This document shows, one piece after another, positions 6,999 through 12,813 of a stretch of DNA of 12,813 nt. Positions within the stretch are counted from its first letter, which is position 1, and the number at the start of each line of letters is the position of its first letter. The notes beneath the pieces were generated by a model. It worked only from the letters and a program-made list of their open reading frames with translations. It searched no databases and was not told the origin of the DNA. Origin of the DNA: Rhodocyclaceae bacterium (lineage in GTDB: Bacteria; Pseudomonadota; Gammaproteobacteria; Burkholderiales; Rhodocyclaceae); NCBI GenBank assembly GCA_023253415.1, contig JALRGK010000106.1, positions 1 through 12,813 of the forward strand, read 5' to 3'. Made by a program: the position numbers and the translations under genes.

Positions 6999-8180
6999 TC
7001 AGCTAACGCTCAAACGCACGGGTGCAAATCCACCACCCGGTGTCCGGAAGTTGGTGGTTTGCCCCTGGTATAGACGCGCCGCCAGCAACTGGATCTGGCC
7101 GTCATAGGCATAAACACGCAGGTCATACTTCAAGCTTATAGCCTCGTCGCCGTCTGACGGGTGGATAACAATTTCCGGGGGGGGGGCAAAGGTCTGGGCG
7201 ACATAACCGCCCTGCATAATGTCTTCGAACACGCGTTTGGTTACTTTGTCGCCACGATAGGTCGCACGTGACCCAAAGCCAGCCTGGGGTTTGAAAAACC
7301 ATTGTTTACGGGTTGACCAGTAATGTTCGGCATCGGCCGGTGTGACGACCACGGTGCGTGGCACACAGCGTACGATGGCCTCTGCTTGTGCGGCACTCAA
7401 GCCGAAGTGCTGTAGCACCCCAGCATCGGAGAGCCATTGCAGGTTACGCTTGTCGGCCCAGACCGCATGCGCCTGCGGGTGCGGCGTGACCAGGGTACCA
7501 CTGGTCTGGCCGGACCGTTGGCTTTGCCAGGCGGTATGAATCGCCGCACAGGTTTCTGTGGTGAGCGTGAAGTCGGTCAACCGGTTATAGAGTAGATCGA
7601 TGGACTGTTCACCGTGCCAGAGGCGCCCTGCCTCATCGCAATGCAAGTGTTCGGGCGCACAAATCAGACAGTGGATACCGGCAGCTTCGAATAGCTTCTG
7701 CCAGCGCACAAACTCCGGATAGAGATACTGCTGTTCGGGCATCTCATCGACGATGGCAACGGTCTGCAGCGGTCGGCCAGGCTGCCATGCCCGCCATTCA
7801 TCGCTAAACATTCCCAACAGTGCTGCTTCTGCCTGCTCGGCAGCCGCATCGTTAGCCCAAGCACGTTCAAGCTGCGTGACCAGCAATGAGCCGCCTGCAT
7901 TGGTATTGATTTCAATCAGCTGCGGTGCCCCACCACCAACGTGAAAGTCAAAGGCAAGACAAACCCCGGGCGGCATCAGCGTAAGACCAGCCCCCTGACG
8001 ATCAGCGATGGCCGTCTGATAGGCCGGCAAAGCAACCAGGTTGGTGACAGACGTCACAAAATGTGTGAGCTGATCAAATACCACTTCGGATAAAGGCACC
8101 ACCACACCTGAAAACAGATGCGGCCGCTCAACCAGCGCACCCTCACCCAGCGTATCGACAAGTCGTTGGCGATCAAGCAT
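6999..8180 (-). CDS. Unassigned ATP-grasp-like protein, apparently circularly permuted
   Basis: This 393-residue cytoplasmic protein belongs to no family I can name. Residues 295-304 (FFKPQAGFGS) look like the ATP-binding lysine and glycine-rich loop of ATP-grasp enzymes. Residues 352-386 (YDLRVYAYDG to TNFRTPGGGFAP) match the core that follows in RimK-type ligases, and the chain then stops. The piece that normally comes last, a Mg-binding E-x-N, appears near the N-terminus instead: CLAFDFHVGG (74-83) followed by LIEINTNAGGSLL (88-100), giving Glu90 and Asn92. This order fits a circularly permuted ATP-grasp, as in eukaryotic glutathione synthetase. If active it would join a carboxylate to an amine or thiol; the substrates are unknown. 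Its ATG overlaps the yoaA stop by eight bases, so the two are translationally coupled. A run of ten C lies in codons for residues 332-335. Confidence 0.75.
   Translation of the reverse strand: MLDRQRLVDTLGEGALVERPHLFSGVVVPLSEVVFDQLTHFVTSVTNLVALPAYQTAIADRQGAGLTLMPPGVCLAFDFHVGGGAPQLIEINTNAGGSLLVTQLERAWANDAAAEQAEAALLGMFSDEWRAWQPGRPLQTVAIVDEMPEQQYLYPEFVRWQKLFEAAGIHCLICAPEHLHCDEAGRLWHGEQSIDLLYNRLTDFTLTTETCAAIHTAWQSQRSGQTSGTLVTPHPQAHAVWADKRNLQWLSDAGVLQHFGLSAAQAEAIVRCVPRTVVVTPADAEHYWSTRKQWFFKPQAGFGSRATYRGDKVTKRVFEDIMQGGYVAQTFAPPPEIVIHPSDGDEAISLKYDLRVYAYDGQIQLLAARLYQGQTTNFRTPGGGFAPVRLSVS
7024..7062. other. Composite hairpin beside the convergent gene ends
   Basis: GCAAA (7024-7028) and CCACCA (7030-7035) pair with TGGTGG (7052-7057) and TTTGC (7058-7062), with one bulged T at 7029. 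Inside is a second small stem, CCGG (7037-7040) with CCGG (7044-7047). It begins 30 bases after the lipoprotein stop, inside the 3' end of the convergent gene, where it encodes the TNFRTPGGGFAP residues. No T-run follows on either strand, so it is not a standard intrinsic terminator. It could slow polymerase or protect the mRNA end, or be a by-product of coding glycines. Confidence 0.35.
7177..7186 (-). repeat. Homopolymer of ten C (coding strand) inside the ATP-grasp-like gene
   Basis: Ten consecutive G on the plus strand read as GCC CCC CCC CCG on the coding strand (Ala-Pro-Pro-Pro). Loss of one C would bring a stop (TAA) within about 15 codons and gain of one would bring a stop (TGA) within about 20 codons. 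Either change would delete the conserved DLRVYAYDG and TNFRTPGGG segments. Tracts of this length are prone to slippage both in cells and in sequencing. Confidence 0.9.
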
Positions 8181-10194
8181 CGTGGGCTTTCAGTGTCTGT
8201 ATCAAAAACCGTTCGGCCTCGGCAATGTCACGCGTACGAGCCATGGGTGGCAGACTGCGCCAGACTTTTTTGCCATAGGCTTTGGTGACCAAACGAGGGT
8301 CGCCAATGACGAGCACCCCCTGATCCCGTTCGCTACGAATCAGGCGGCCAGCGCCCTGCTTTACGTTGATCACGGCATGGGGCAACTGGTAATGCATGAA
8401 GGCATTTTTACCTTGCCGGTTGAGTGCATCGATACGAGCCGACAGCACAGGGTCATCCGGTGCAGCAAAGGGCAGCTTGTCGATGATCACCAGTGATAGC
8501 GCATCGCCGGGTACATCGACCCCTTCCCAGAAGCTTTGCGAACCGACAAGCACGGCGTTACCGGATTCGCGGAAACGGCGCAAAAGTTCATTCTTGGCGG
8601 CATCTCCCTGGCAGAGAATACTGATTTCCGGCTGATGGAAGGCGAGGCGCGTTTCGAGCTGGCTGCGGACGCGCTGCATGGCCCGCAGTGAGGTGCATAG
8701 AAAAAAGGTGCGCCCTTCGGCGGCCTGGATAAGCGGCAACACGGAATCGACGAGGCGATCCGTGTAGTCAGCGCTATTCGGATCAGGCAGTTCGGTCGGA
8801 CAACAGAGCATGGCCTGCTGGCCGTAGTCGAAGGGACTGTCCCAACAGTAAGACGCTATGTCGTGCAGACCCATGGCCTCTTGATAATGGCTGAAGTCAC
8901 CCTGCACAGCCAGTGTCGCGGACGTAAAGATCCAGCTGCGCGGGCTGCTGGCCATAAGTTTGGTAAAGGGTTCGGCCACCGACAACGGGGTGGCATGTAG
9001 ATGTAGGCCATGACCGAGTGTTTCAACCCAATACACATAATCGCCCGGTGCCGCCCCATGATTTTCTTCGGGAGCGGATCCGGCTTGATCCACGGTGCCG
9101 GCCATGGGCTGATTGAGGGCACCGCGCTTCCAGCGCATGAGGTCCTGACCCAAGGCAGTGCAGCGCTGCCAGGCACGTTCTAGGTCGGGCGAACGGCCCG
9201 CCTGGGTTTGCAGCAACTCGGTCATGAGGTCGATACGGGCGGCCAGGGCATCCAGCCCTTTGAGAAATTCGGCATGGCGTAGCATCTGGCTGGCCGGTTG
9301 CCGTACGGTGTCGTTACCGAGGGTCAGGCGAAAATCACGGGCGGCTTTGTCCAGCGCGGCAGCCTGTACCGGCAGATCCAGACAATCACGCGCTTCGGCC
9401 AGTGCCGACAGCCGCACATCCTGCGCCAGGTCGAGGACCTGTGTGGTCGAGAAACGCTGGCCAAAAAAGATGCCGGCTGTGTCCGGGAGCTGATGGGCTT
9501 CGTCAAATATGACGGTATTACAGTTGGGCAGCAGCTCGGCCATACCCTCTTCTTTCAGCGCCACATCGGCAAAAAAGAGGTGGTGGTTGACGACAACGAG
9601 ATCTGCTTCGAGCGCTTCGCGCCGGGCTTTGACCACGAAACATTCGTCGTAGCGAGCACATTCACTACCCAGACAATTGTCCTTGGTCGAGGTTGCCATG
9701 TGCCAGACTGCGGCTGATTCGGGCACATCGGCACATTCGGCCTTGTCACCCCGCTTGGTCATTTTAGAGAAGCGCAGAATGCTCTGGATATGCCGAGCGT
9801 CTTCTTTTTGCAAGAAACGGCCTTCAGTGTGCGCCCGCTCCAGATGGTGCAAACAGACATAGTTGCTACGCCCCTTGAGCAATGCAACCCGGATCGGTGC
9901 ACCCAATGCCTCGCGTACAGTGGGAATATCCCGTTCGAATAACTGATCCTGCAGGGTTTTGGTACCGGTCGACAATACGACCTTACCACCCGACAACATG
10001 GCGGGTACCAGGTAGGCATACGTTTTACCGGTCCCTGTGCCAGCCTCGACCAGACAGGCACTGTCGGCTCTAATGGCCTCGGCGATATGCACGGCCATCT
10101 CGGTTTGCTGGGCGCGGGGCCGAAACGTGGGCACTTGCCGGGCCAAGGGCCCTTGCGGGGTAAAAACGTCTGCGACTTGTTCGGCCAGGCTCAT
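8173..10194 (-). CDS. yoaA: ATP-dependent DNA helicase YoaA (XPD/DinG-like iron-sulfur helicase)
   Basis: A 673-residue superfamily 2 helicase that aligns through its length with E. coli YoaA, a 5'-3' helicase that works with the HolC (chi) subunit of DNA polymerase III at damaged forks. Walker A is AGTGTGKT at residues 51-58. The four cysteines expected to hold the 4Fe-4S cluster are Cys114, Cys174, Cys179 and Cys185, within GRSNYVC, DNCLGSEC and DEC. DEAHQLPD is at 231-238, and motif VI is QGAGRLIR at 613-620. ATG 10194 is preferred: the frame stays open upstream to 10917, but that extension is antisense to lpxO and not helicase-like. Only GGAA close to the ATG could serve as ribosome site. 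Compared with E. coli (about 636 residues) it carries a short extra loop rich in Ala/Gly/Glu before YVYWVETLGHG. The gene diverges from lpxO. Confidence 0.94.
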   Translation of the reverse strand: MSLAEQVADVFTPQGPLARQVPTFRPRAQQTEMAVHIAEAIRADSACLVEAGTGTGKTYAYLVPAMLSGGKVVLSTGTKTLQDQLFERDIPTVREALGAPIRVALLKGRSNYVCLHHLERAHTEGRFLQKEDARHIQSILRFSKMTKRGDKAECADVPESAAVWHMATSTKDNCLGSECARYDECFVVKARREALEADLVVVNHHLFFADVALKEEGMAELLPNCNTVIFDEAHQLPDTAGIFFGQRFSTTQVLDLAQDVRLSALAEARDCLDLPVQAAALDKAARDFRLTLGNDTVRQPASQMLRHAEFLKGLDALAARIDLMTELLQTQAGRSPDLERAWQRCTALGQDLMRWKRGALNQPMAGTVDQAGSAPEENHGAAPGDYVYWVETLGHGLHLHATPLSVAEPFTKLMASSPRSWIFTSATLAVQGDFSHYQEAMGLHDIASYCWDSPFDYGQQAMLCCPTELPDPNSADYTDRLVDSVLPLIQAAEGRTFFLCTSLRAMQRVRSQLETRLAFHQPEISILCQGDAAKNELLRRFRESGNAVLVGSQSFWEGVDVPGDALSLVIIDKLPFAAPDDPVLSARIDALNRQGKNAFMHYQLPHAVINVKQGAGRLIRSERDQGVLVIGDPRLVTKAYGKKVWRSLPPMARTRDIAEAERFLIQTLKAHDA

Positions 10195-10245
10195 GGTTCC
10201 GATTCTACCAGCCCACGGACATCCGCTTCCTGATATCCGCCTGAT

Positions 10246-10275
10246 TTGCCAGGATGGCCCTTGGACATGGATAAT
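10246..10275 (+). promoter_or_regulatory. Sigma-70-type promoter for lpxO
   Basis: TTGCCA at 10246-10251 (five of six to TTGACA), an 18-base spacer, and GATAAT at 10270-10275 (five of six to TATAAT). Transcription would start near 10282, giving a leader of about 30 bases before the lpxO start. It sits in the 117-base gap between yoaA and lpxO. Confidence 0.6.
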
Positions 10276-10297
10276 GGTGCTTTGCGTCAATGACTTA

Positions 10298-10314
10298 AAG
10301 AGGTACGCCCTGTG
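10298..10314 (+). promoter_or_regulatory. Ribosome binding site that sets the GTG start of lpxO
   Basis: AAGAGG at 10298-10303 lies eight bases before GTG 10312. This favours the GTG over the internal ATG at 10351, which would remove most of the N-terminal membrane segment conserved in LpxO. Confidence 0.7.
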
Positions 10315-11211
10315 AAGTGGACCATTATCTGGATTTTCGTGTTGTCGACCATGTTCGTGCACTTCCGTGGCAAGGTACGACTGCGCCCGTTCCGCCAGAT
10401 TACGGACCACTCGACTTTTCTGGCGCCCGTCAATGTGCTGCTCTATGGCGCGTCGACCGTGCCGAACGTGCCCTACCTGGATGCCAAAGAATTCCCTGAA
10501 ATGCAGATCTTTGACGACAACTGGGAAAAGATCCGGGAAGAAGGCCTGAAGATGGTCGATCAGGGACTGATCAAAGCTTCCGACACCTACAACGATGTGG
10601 GCTTCAACTCTTTCTTCCGTACCGGTTGGAAACGTTTCTATCTGAAGTGGTACGACACCGCCCACCCATCGGCCGAGCAGCTGTGCCCGTTTACGGTGGG
10701 CCTGCTCAAGCAGGTGCCCAACGTGAAAGCGGCCATGTTTACCCATCTGCCACCGGGCGCCCGCCTGGTACGCCACCGTGACCCGTATGCCGGTTCGATC
10801 CGCTATCACCTGGGTCTGTCGACACCGAATGATGATCGCTGCTTTATCGAGGTGGATGGCGAACGTTATAGCTGGCGTGACGGCAAGAGTGTGTTCTTTG
10901 ATGAAACCTTCATCCACTACGCTGAAAACGAGACGGATAAAGACCGTCTGATTTTCTTTTGCGACGTCGAGCGCCCGCTGGCCGGTTCGTGGATTCAGGC
11001 CTTCAACCGCTGGTTCGGCCGCTACGTGGTGGGCGCCGCTGCATCACCGAACGCCGAGGGCGATAAGACCGGCGTACTGAATAAGATTTTCGGCGTGGTG
11101 TACAAGGGTCGTGTCTGGGCCAAGGGCCTGAAGCAACGTAACCGTACGGCCTACTACGTGGGCAAGTGGGTCATTCTGGGTGGCATTCTCGCGTTGATCC
11201 TGTTCGCCTGA
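10312..11211 (+). CDS. lpxO: Lipid A 2-hydroxylase LpxO (Fe(II)/2-oxoglutarate dioxygenase)
   Basis: LpxO hydroxylates carbon 2 of a secondary acyl chain on lipid A, at the cytoplasmic side of the inner membrane, using Fe(II), O2 and 2-oxoglutarate. The 299-residue product matches the Salmonella enzyme (about 302) throughout: YVHFRG-like N-terminus (FVHFRGKVRLRPFRQITDHS, 15-34), YNDVGFNSFFRTGWKRFYLK (93-112), and the iron-binding set His155 and Asp157 in VRHRDPYAG plus His202 in IHYAEN. Arg212 in the following DRLIFF is the likely 2-oxoglutarate contact. Hydrophobic segments at 1-16 and 284-299 should anchor both ends. The family was originally annotated as aspartyl/asparaginyl beta-hydroxylase, but similarity here is specific to LpxO. 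It ends in tandem TGA TAG, ten bases before gloA. Confidence 0.93.
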   Translation: MKWTIIWIFVLSTMFVHFRGKVRLRPFRQITDHSTFLAPVNVLLYGASTVPNVPYLDAKEFPEMQIFDDNWEKIREEGLKMVDQGLIKASDTYNDVGFNSFFRTGWKRFYLKWYDTAHPSAEQLCPFTVGLLKQVPNVKAAMFTHLPPGARLVRHRDPYAGSIRYHLGLSTPNDDRCFIEVDGERYSWRDGKSVFFDETFIHYAENETDKDRLIFFCDVERPLAGSWIQAFNRWFGRYVVGAAASPNAEGDKTGVLNKIFGVVYKGRVWAKGLKQRNRTAYYVGKWVILGGILALILFA

Positions 11212-11221
11212 TAGGAAGACC

Positions 11222-11617
11222 ATGCGTTTACTGCACACCATGCTGCGCGTCGGCAACCTCGACAAGTCGCTGGATTTCTACACCCGCATCCTGGGTATGA
11301 CGCTTCTGCGCCGGAACGATTACCCGGAAGGCAAGTTCACGCTGGCCTTCGTTGGTTACGCTCCGGAAGCGGAACAGGCCGTGATCGAGCTCACCTACAA
11401 TTGGGGTGTGGACCAATATGAGTTGGGTAACGCCTACGGTCATATTGCCCTGGAAGTTGAAGATGCCTGCGCTGCCTGTGACAAGATTCGCGCAGCCGGT
11501 GGCAAGGTGGTGCGAGAAGCCGGCCCGATGAAACACGGATCGACGGTGATTGCGTTTGTGGAAGACCCGGACGGCTACAAGATCGAATTAATTCAACGTA
11601 AGCATCGCGTCGACTGA
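11222..11617 (+). CDS. gloA: Lactoylglutathione lyase (glyoxalase I)
   Basis: Cytoplasmic metalloenzyme that converts the hemithioacetal of methylglyoxal and glutathione to S-lactoylglutathione, the first step of methylglyoxal detoxification. The 131-residue sequence starts MRLLHTMLRVGNLDKSLDFY, almost identical to E. coli GloA. The four metal ligands known in the E. coli enzyme fall at the same numbers: His5, Glu56 (VIELTYNWGVD), His74 (YGHIALEV) and Glu122 (GYKIEL). This short form, without the extra loops of the zinc-type human enzyme, is the Ni(II)-activated class. AGGAAG at 11213-11218 precedes the ATG. It lies between lpxO and a membrane protein gene with gaps of ten and six bases, so it is probably read from the lpxO promoter. 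Confidence 0.97.
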   Translation: MRLLHTMLRVGNLDKSLDFYTRILGMTLLRRNDYPEGKFTLAFVGYAPEAEQAVIELTYNWGVDQYELGNAYGHIALEVEDACAACDKIRAAGGKVVREAGPMKHGSTVIAFVEDPDGYKIELIQRKHRVD

Positions 11618-11623
11618 CCACGC

Positions 11624-12208
11624 ATGGGAAAACGACTGGAACATCTGGAGGCAAAACTCCAGGTCTGGATGGAACGTGCCAACCGCGGCAATCATTTGCT
11701 GGGTTTAAGTGCCCTTCTTTCCTTTGGTGGCACCATCAGTGCCGCCTACCCGGTCACTGCAGTGATTGTGACTGCAGTGATGATGGCACCCCGGCGCTGG
11801 CTGACGTTGAGTGCAGCCTGTTCGCTCGGAAGTGCACTGGCAGGTGCCGTTGTGATGGGGGTTTCCCACATGCTGGGTTATAACGAAATTCATCACCTAT
11901 TCCCGAACCTGATCAGCGCCGAAACCTGGGCCGAAGCATCGCACTGGATCGGCGACTACGGTGTCTGGGCTATTTTCGGTGTCGGCGCGTCGCCTTTACC
12001 GCAGATGCCGCTGCTGATCTTCTTCGGCATTGTGGATGACCGGATTTTTGAAGCCTTTGTGGCTTTATTCGCCGGCAAACTGATCAAATACACGATCGTT
12101 GCCTGGGTGACACAGCATTTTCCGGAAAAGCTCGGTTTCTTCAAACGCATTAACGGCCGTATCAATGGCCAAATGAACGATAAAACGGCTAATCACAAGG
12201 CGGATTAG
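11624..12208 (+). CDS. Small VTT/DedA-like (YqaA-type) inner-membrane protein
   Basis: A 194-residue membrane protein with hydrophobic segments at roughly 24-55, 60-82, 112-137 and 142-163. The segment VGASPLPQMPLLIFFGIVDD (120-139) followed by FVALFAGKLIKYTIVAW (145-161) resembles the SNARE-associated/VTT core of DedA and YqaA proteins: a re-entrant loop with prolines, then a helix with a GK-L-(K/R)-Y pattern. DedA relatives are linked to lipid flipping and membrane potential, but the role here is not known. ATG 11624 follows the gloA stop by six bases and has no clear ribosome site, so coupling to gloA translation is likely. A later ATG at 11669 would remove 15 residues of charged leader. 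An 11-base direct repeat (11756 and 11771) encodes the tandem VTAV-VTAV. Confidence 0.65.
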   Translation: MGKRLEHLEAKLQVWMERANRGNHLLGLSALLSFGGTISAAYPVTAVIVTAVMMAPRRWLTLSAACSLGSALAGAVVMGVSHMLGYNEIHHLFPNLISAETWAEASHWIGDYGVWAIFGVGASPLPQMPLLIFFGIVDDRIFEAFVALFAGKLIKYTIVAWVTQHFPEKLGFFKRINGRINGQMNDKTANHKAD

Positions 12209-12219
12209 ACCGGAATAAG

Positions 12220-12249
12220 CTGACAGCCTACCGCTCAAAGGCGTAAAAT
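12220..12249 (+). promoter_or_regulatory. Sigma-70-type promoter for ydcH
   Basis: CTGACA at 12220-12225 (five of six to consensus), an 18-base spacer, and TAAAAT at 12244-12249 (five of six). The predicted start near 12256 leaves about 42 bases before the ATG. That leader contains a short imperfect hairpin, GGG-CGA pairing with TCG-T-CCC (12258-12274), just upstream of the GGAG ribosome site at 12289-12292. Confidence 0.6.
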
Positions 12250-12297
12250 TGCACCGAGGGCGAAAATTCGTCCCTGTCCATTATTAACGGAGTTAGC

Positions 12298-12513
12298 ATG
12301 TTTCCCGAATACCGTGAGCTGATCACCCGCCTCAAAACGACTGACCGTCATTTCACCAACCTGTTCGACAAGCACAATGAACTGGATCAGAAGATTCAGA
12401 ACATGGAAGCTCACATTGAATCCGGTACTCAGGAAGAGATCGAAACCCTCAAAAAGGAAAAGCTGCACCTGAAGGATGAGCTGTACGCCATTCTCAAAAA
12501 GGCTGAGGCCTAA
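12298..12513 (+). CDS. ydcH: YdcH family protein (DUF465)
   Basis: A 71-residue, highly charged, helical protein. The start MFPEYRELITRLKTTDRHF and the inner LFDKHNELDQKI and KKEKLHLKDELYAIL segments match E. coli YdcH and the DUF465 family, small predicted coiled-coil hairpins widespread in proteobacteria. The function is unknown; no catalytic residues or export signal are visible. GGAG at 12289-12292 serves as ribosome site. It has its own predicted promoter and is followed by two small hairpins, so it is likely transcribed alone. Confidence 0.93.
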   Translation: MFPEYRELITRLKTTDRHFTNLFDKHNELDQKIQNMEAHIESGTQEEIETLKKEKLHLKDELYAILKKAEA

Positions 12514-12519
12514 TCCCTG

Positions 12520-12537
12520 ATCCCTCCCGATAGGGAT
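12520..12537 (+). other. Short hairpin after ydcH
   Basis: ATCCCT (12520-12525) pairs with AGGGAT (12532-12537) around a six-base loop, seven bases after the ydcH stop. No T-run follows, so it would at most be a weak terminator or an mRNA end protector. Confidence 0.35.
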
Positions 12538-12545
12538 GAGATTCT

Positions 12546-12566
12546 GAGCCTGCCCCTGGCAGGCTC
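12546..12566. terminator. Perfect 9-bp hairpin between convergent genes, possible bidirectional terminator
   Basis: GAGCCTGCC (12546-12554) and GGCAGGCTC (12558-12566) form a perfect nine-base stem around CCT. It lies between the ends of ydcH and the convergent partial gene, as expected of a shared terminator. Neither side has a proper T-tract (GGCTGCC on the plus side, AGAATCTC on the minus side), so efficiency as an intrinsic terminator is doubtful. Confidence 0.45.
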
Positions 12567-12586
12567 GGCTGCCGGAAACCCCGGGA

Positions 12587-12813
12587 TTATTCGTGGAACC
12601 GGCAGTCTTTCAAAGTCACATCGTGACTGAAGTCTTCCGAGGTATAGACACTGCCTGTGAGCAGTCCCTCAAACGAGACAACACGACCAGCCGCGATTCT
12701 GTTTGCGCCCTCTGTCACGTTACGGCACCAGAGCGAGACTTCTCCTAAACCGTTGACTCGCACATCCGCAACGACCGCATTTGGGTTACCTTTGGCCGTT
12801 TTAACGAATTTCG
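12587..12813 (-). CDS. C-terminal part of an unrecognised protein (runs off the right edge)
   Basis: A minus-strand frame is open from the window edge for 74 codons and ends in TAA at 12587-12589. The visible residues include NAVVADVRVNGLGEVSLWC, AAGRVVSFEGLLTGSVYTS and HDVTLKDCRFHE at the C-terminus. The composition is balanced and looks like real protein: alternating hydrophobic beta-strand patterns (VVADVRV, EVSLWC, RVVSFEGLL, HDVTLKDC) with two Cys. The pattern is compatible with an OB-fold or other beta-barrel, but I recognise no family and assign no function. The gene would converge on ydcH. The 73 bases between its stop and ydcH contain only the hairpins listed. Confidence 0.6.
   Translation of the reverse strand, partial: KFVKTAKGNPNAVVADVRVNGLGEVSLWCRNVTEGANRIAAGRVVSFEGLLTGSVYTSEDFSHDVTLKDCRFHE

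Noticed and set aside
10195..10917. N-terminal extension of YoaA by 241 codons
   Set aside because: The extension is antisense to lpxO and not helicase-like; YoaA homologues begin near the ATG at 10194.
11645..11662. Inverted repeat CTGGAG/CTCCAG at the start of the VTT-like gene
   Set aside because: Six base pairs within coding sequence, not placed over a ribosome site; easily chance.
11756..11781. Eleven-base direct repeat with 15-base period
   Set aside because: It encodes a repeated V-T-A-V in a membrane helix and is most simply explained by coding; no mobile-element features surround it.

Overview
The window looks like chromosomal DNA from a moderately GC-rich gammaproteobacterium. The recognisable proteins (ClpB, YoaA, LpxO, GloA, YdcH) follow their enterobacterial counterparts closely, and LpxO plus an Mce/Mla-type lipid transporter imply a Gram-negative outer membrane. 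A Halothiobacillus-like sulfur oxidiser is my guess for the host, but the sequence alone does not prove it. The window is densely coding, with short gaps, no tRNA or rRNA, no insertion sequence and no CRISPR array.

Layout. (1) Positions 1-664, minus: the N-terminal third of the disaggregase ClpB, cut by the window edge, with a good sigma-32-type heat-shock promoter at 747-774. (2) Positions 813-6994, plus: six closely spaced genes, probably one operon. They encode a family I (YdiF-type) acyl-CoA transferase, a secreted GltI-like glutamate/aspartate-type binding protein, and an Mce lipid transporter: STAS-MlaE permease, MlaF ATPase, MlaD with an MCE domain, and a PqiC-like outer-membrane lipoprotein. 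(3) Positions 6999-10194, minus: the helicase gene yoaA, followed with an 8-base overlap by a gene for an unassigned ATP-grasp-like protein whose motif order looks circularly permuted and which contains a run of ten C. (4) Positions 10312-12208, plus: lpxO (lipid A hydroxylase), gloA (glyoxalase I) and a small VTT/DedA-like membrane protein, behind a good sigma-70-type promoter. (5) Positions 12298-12513: ydcH with its own promoter, then two small hairpins, then the C-terminal end of an unrecognised minus-strand gene running off the right edge.

Functional reading. Two blocks concern the cell envelope: the Mce transporter should move lipids across the periplasm, and LpxO modifies lipid A. The other genes are stress related: ClpB for protein aggregates, YoaA for DNA repair, GloA for methylglyoxal. 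The parts most worth a second look are the mixed CoA-transferase/amino-acid-binding-protein/Mce operon, and the permuted ATP-grasp gene with a homopolymer that could switch it off by slippage.
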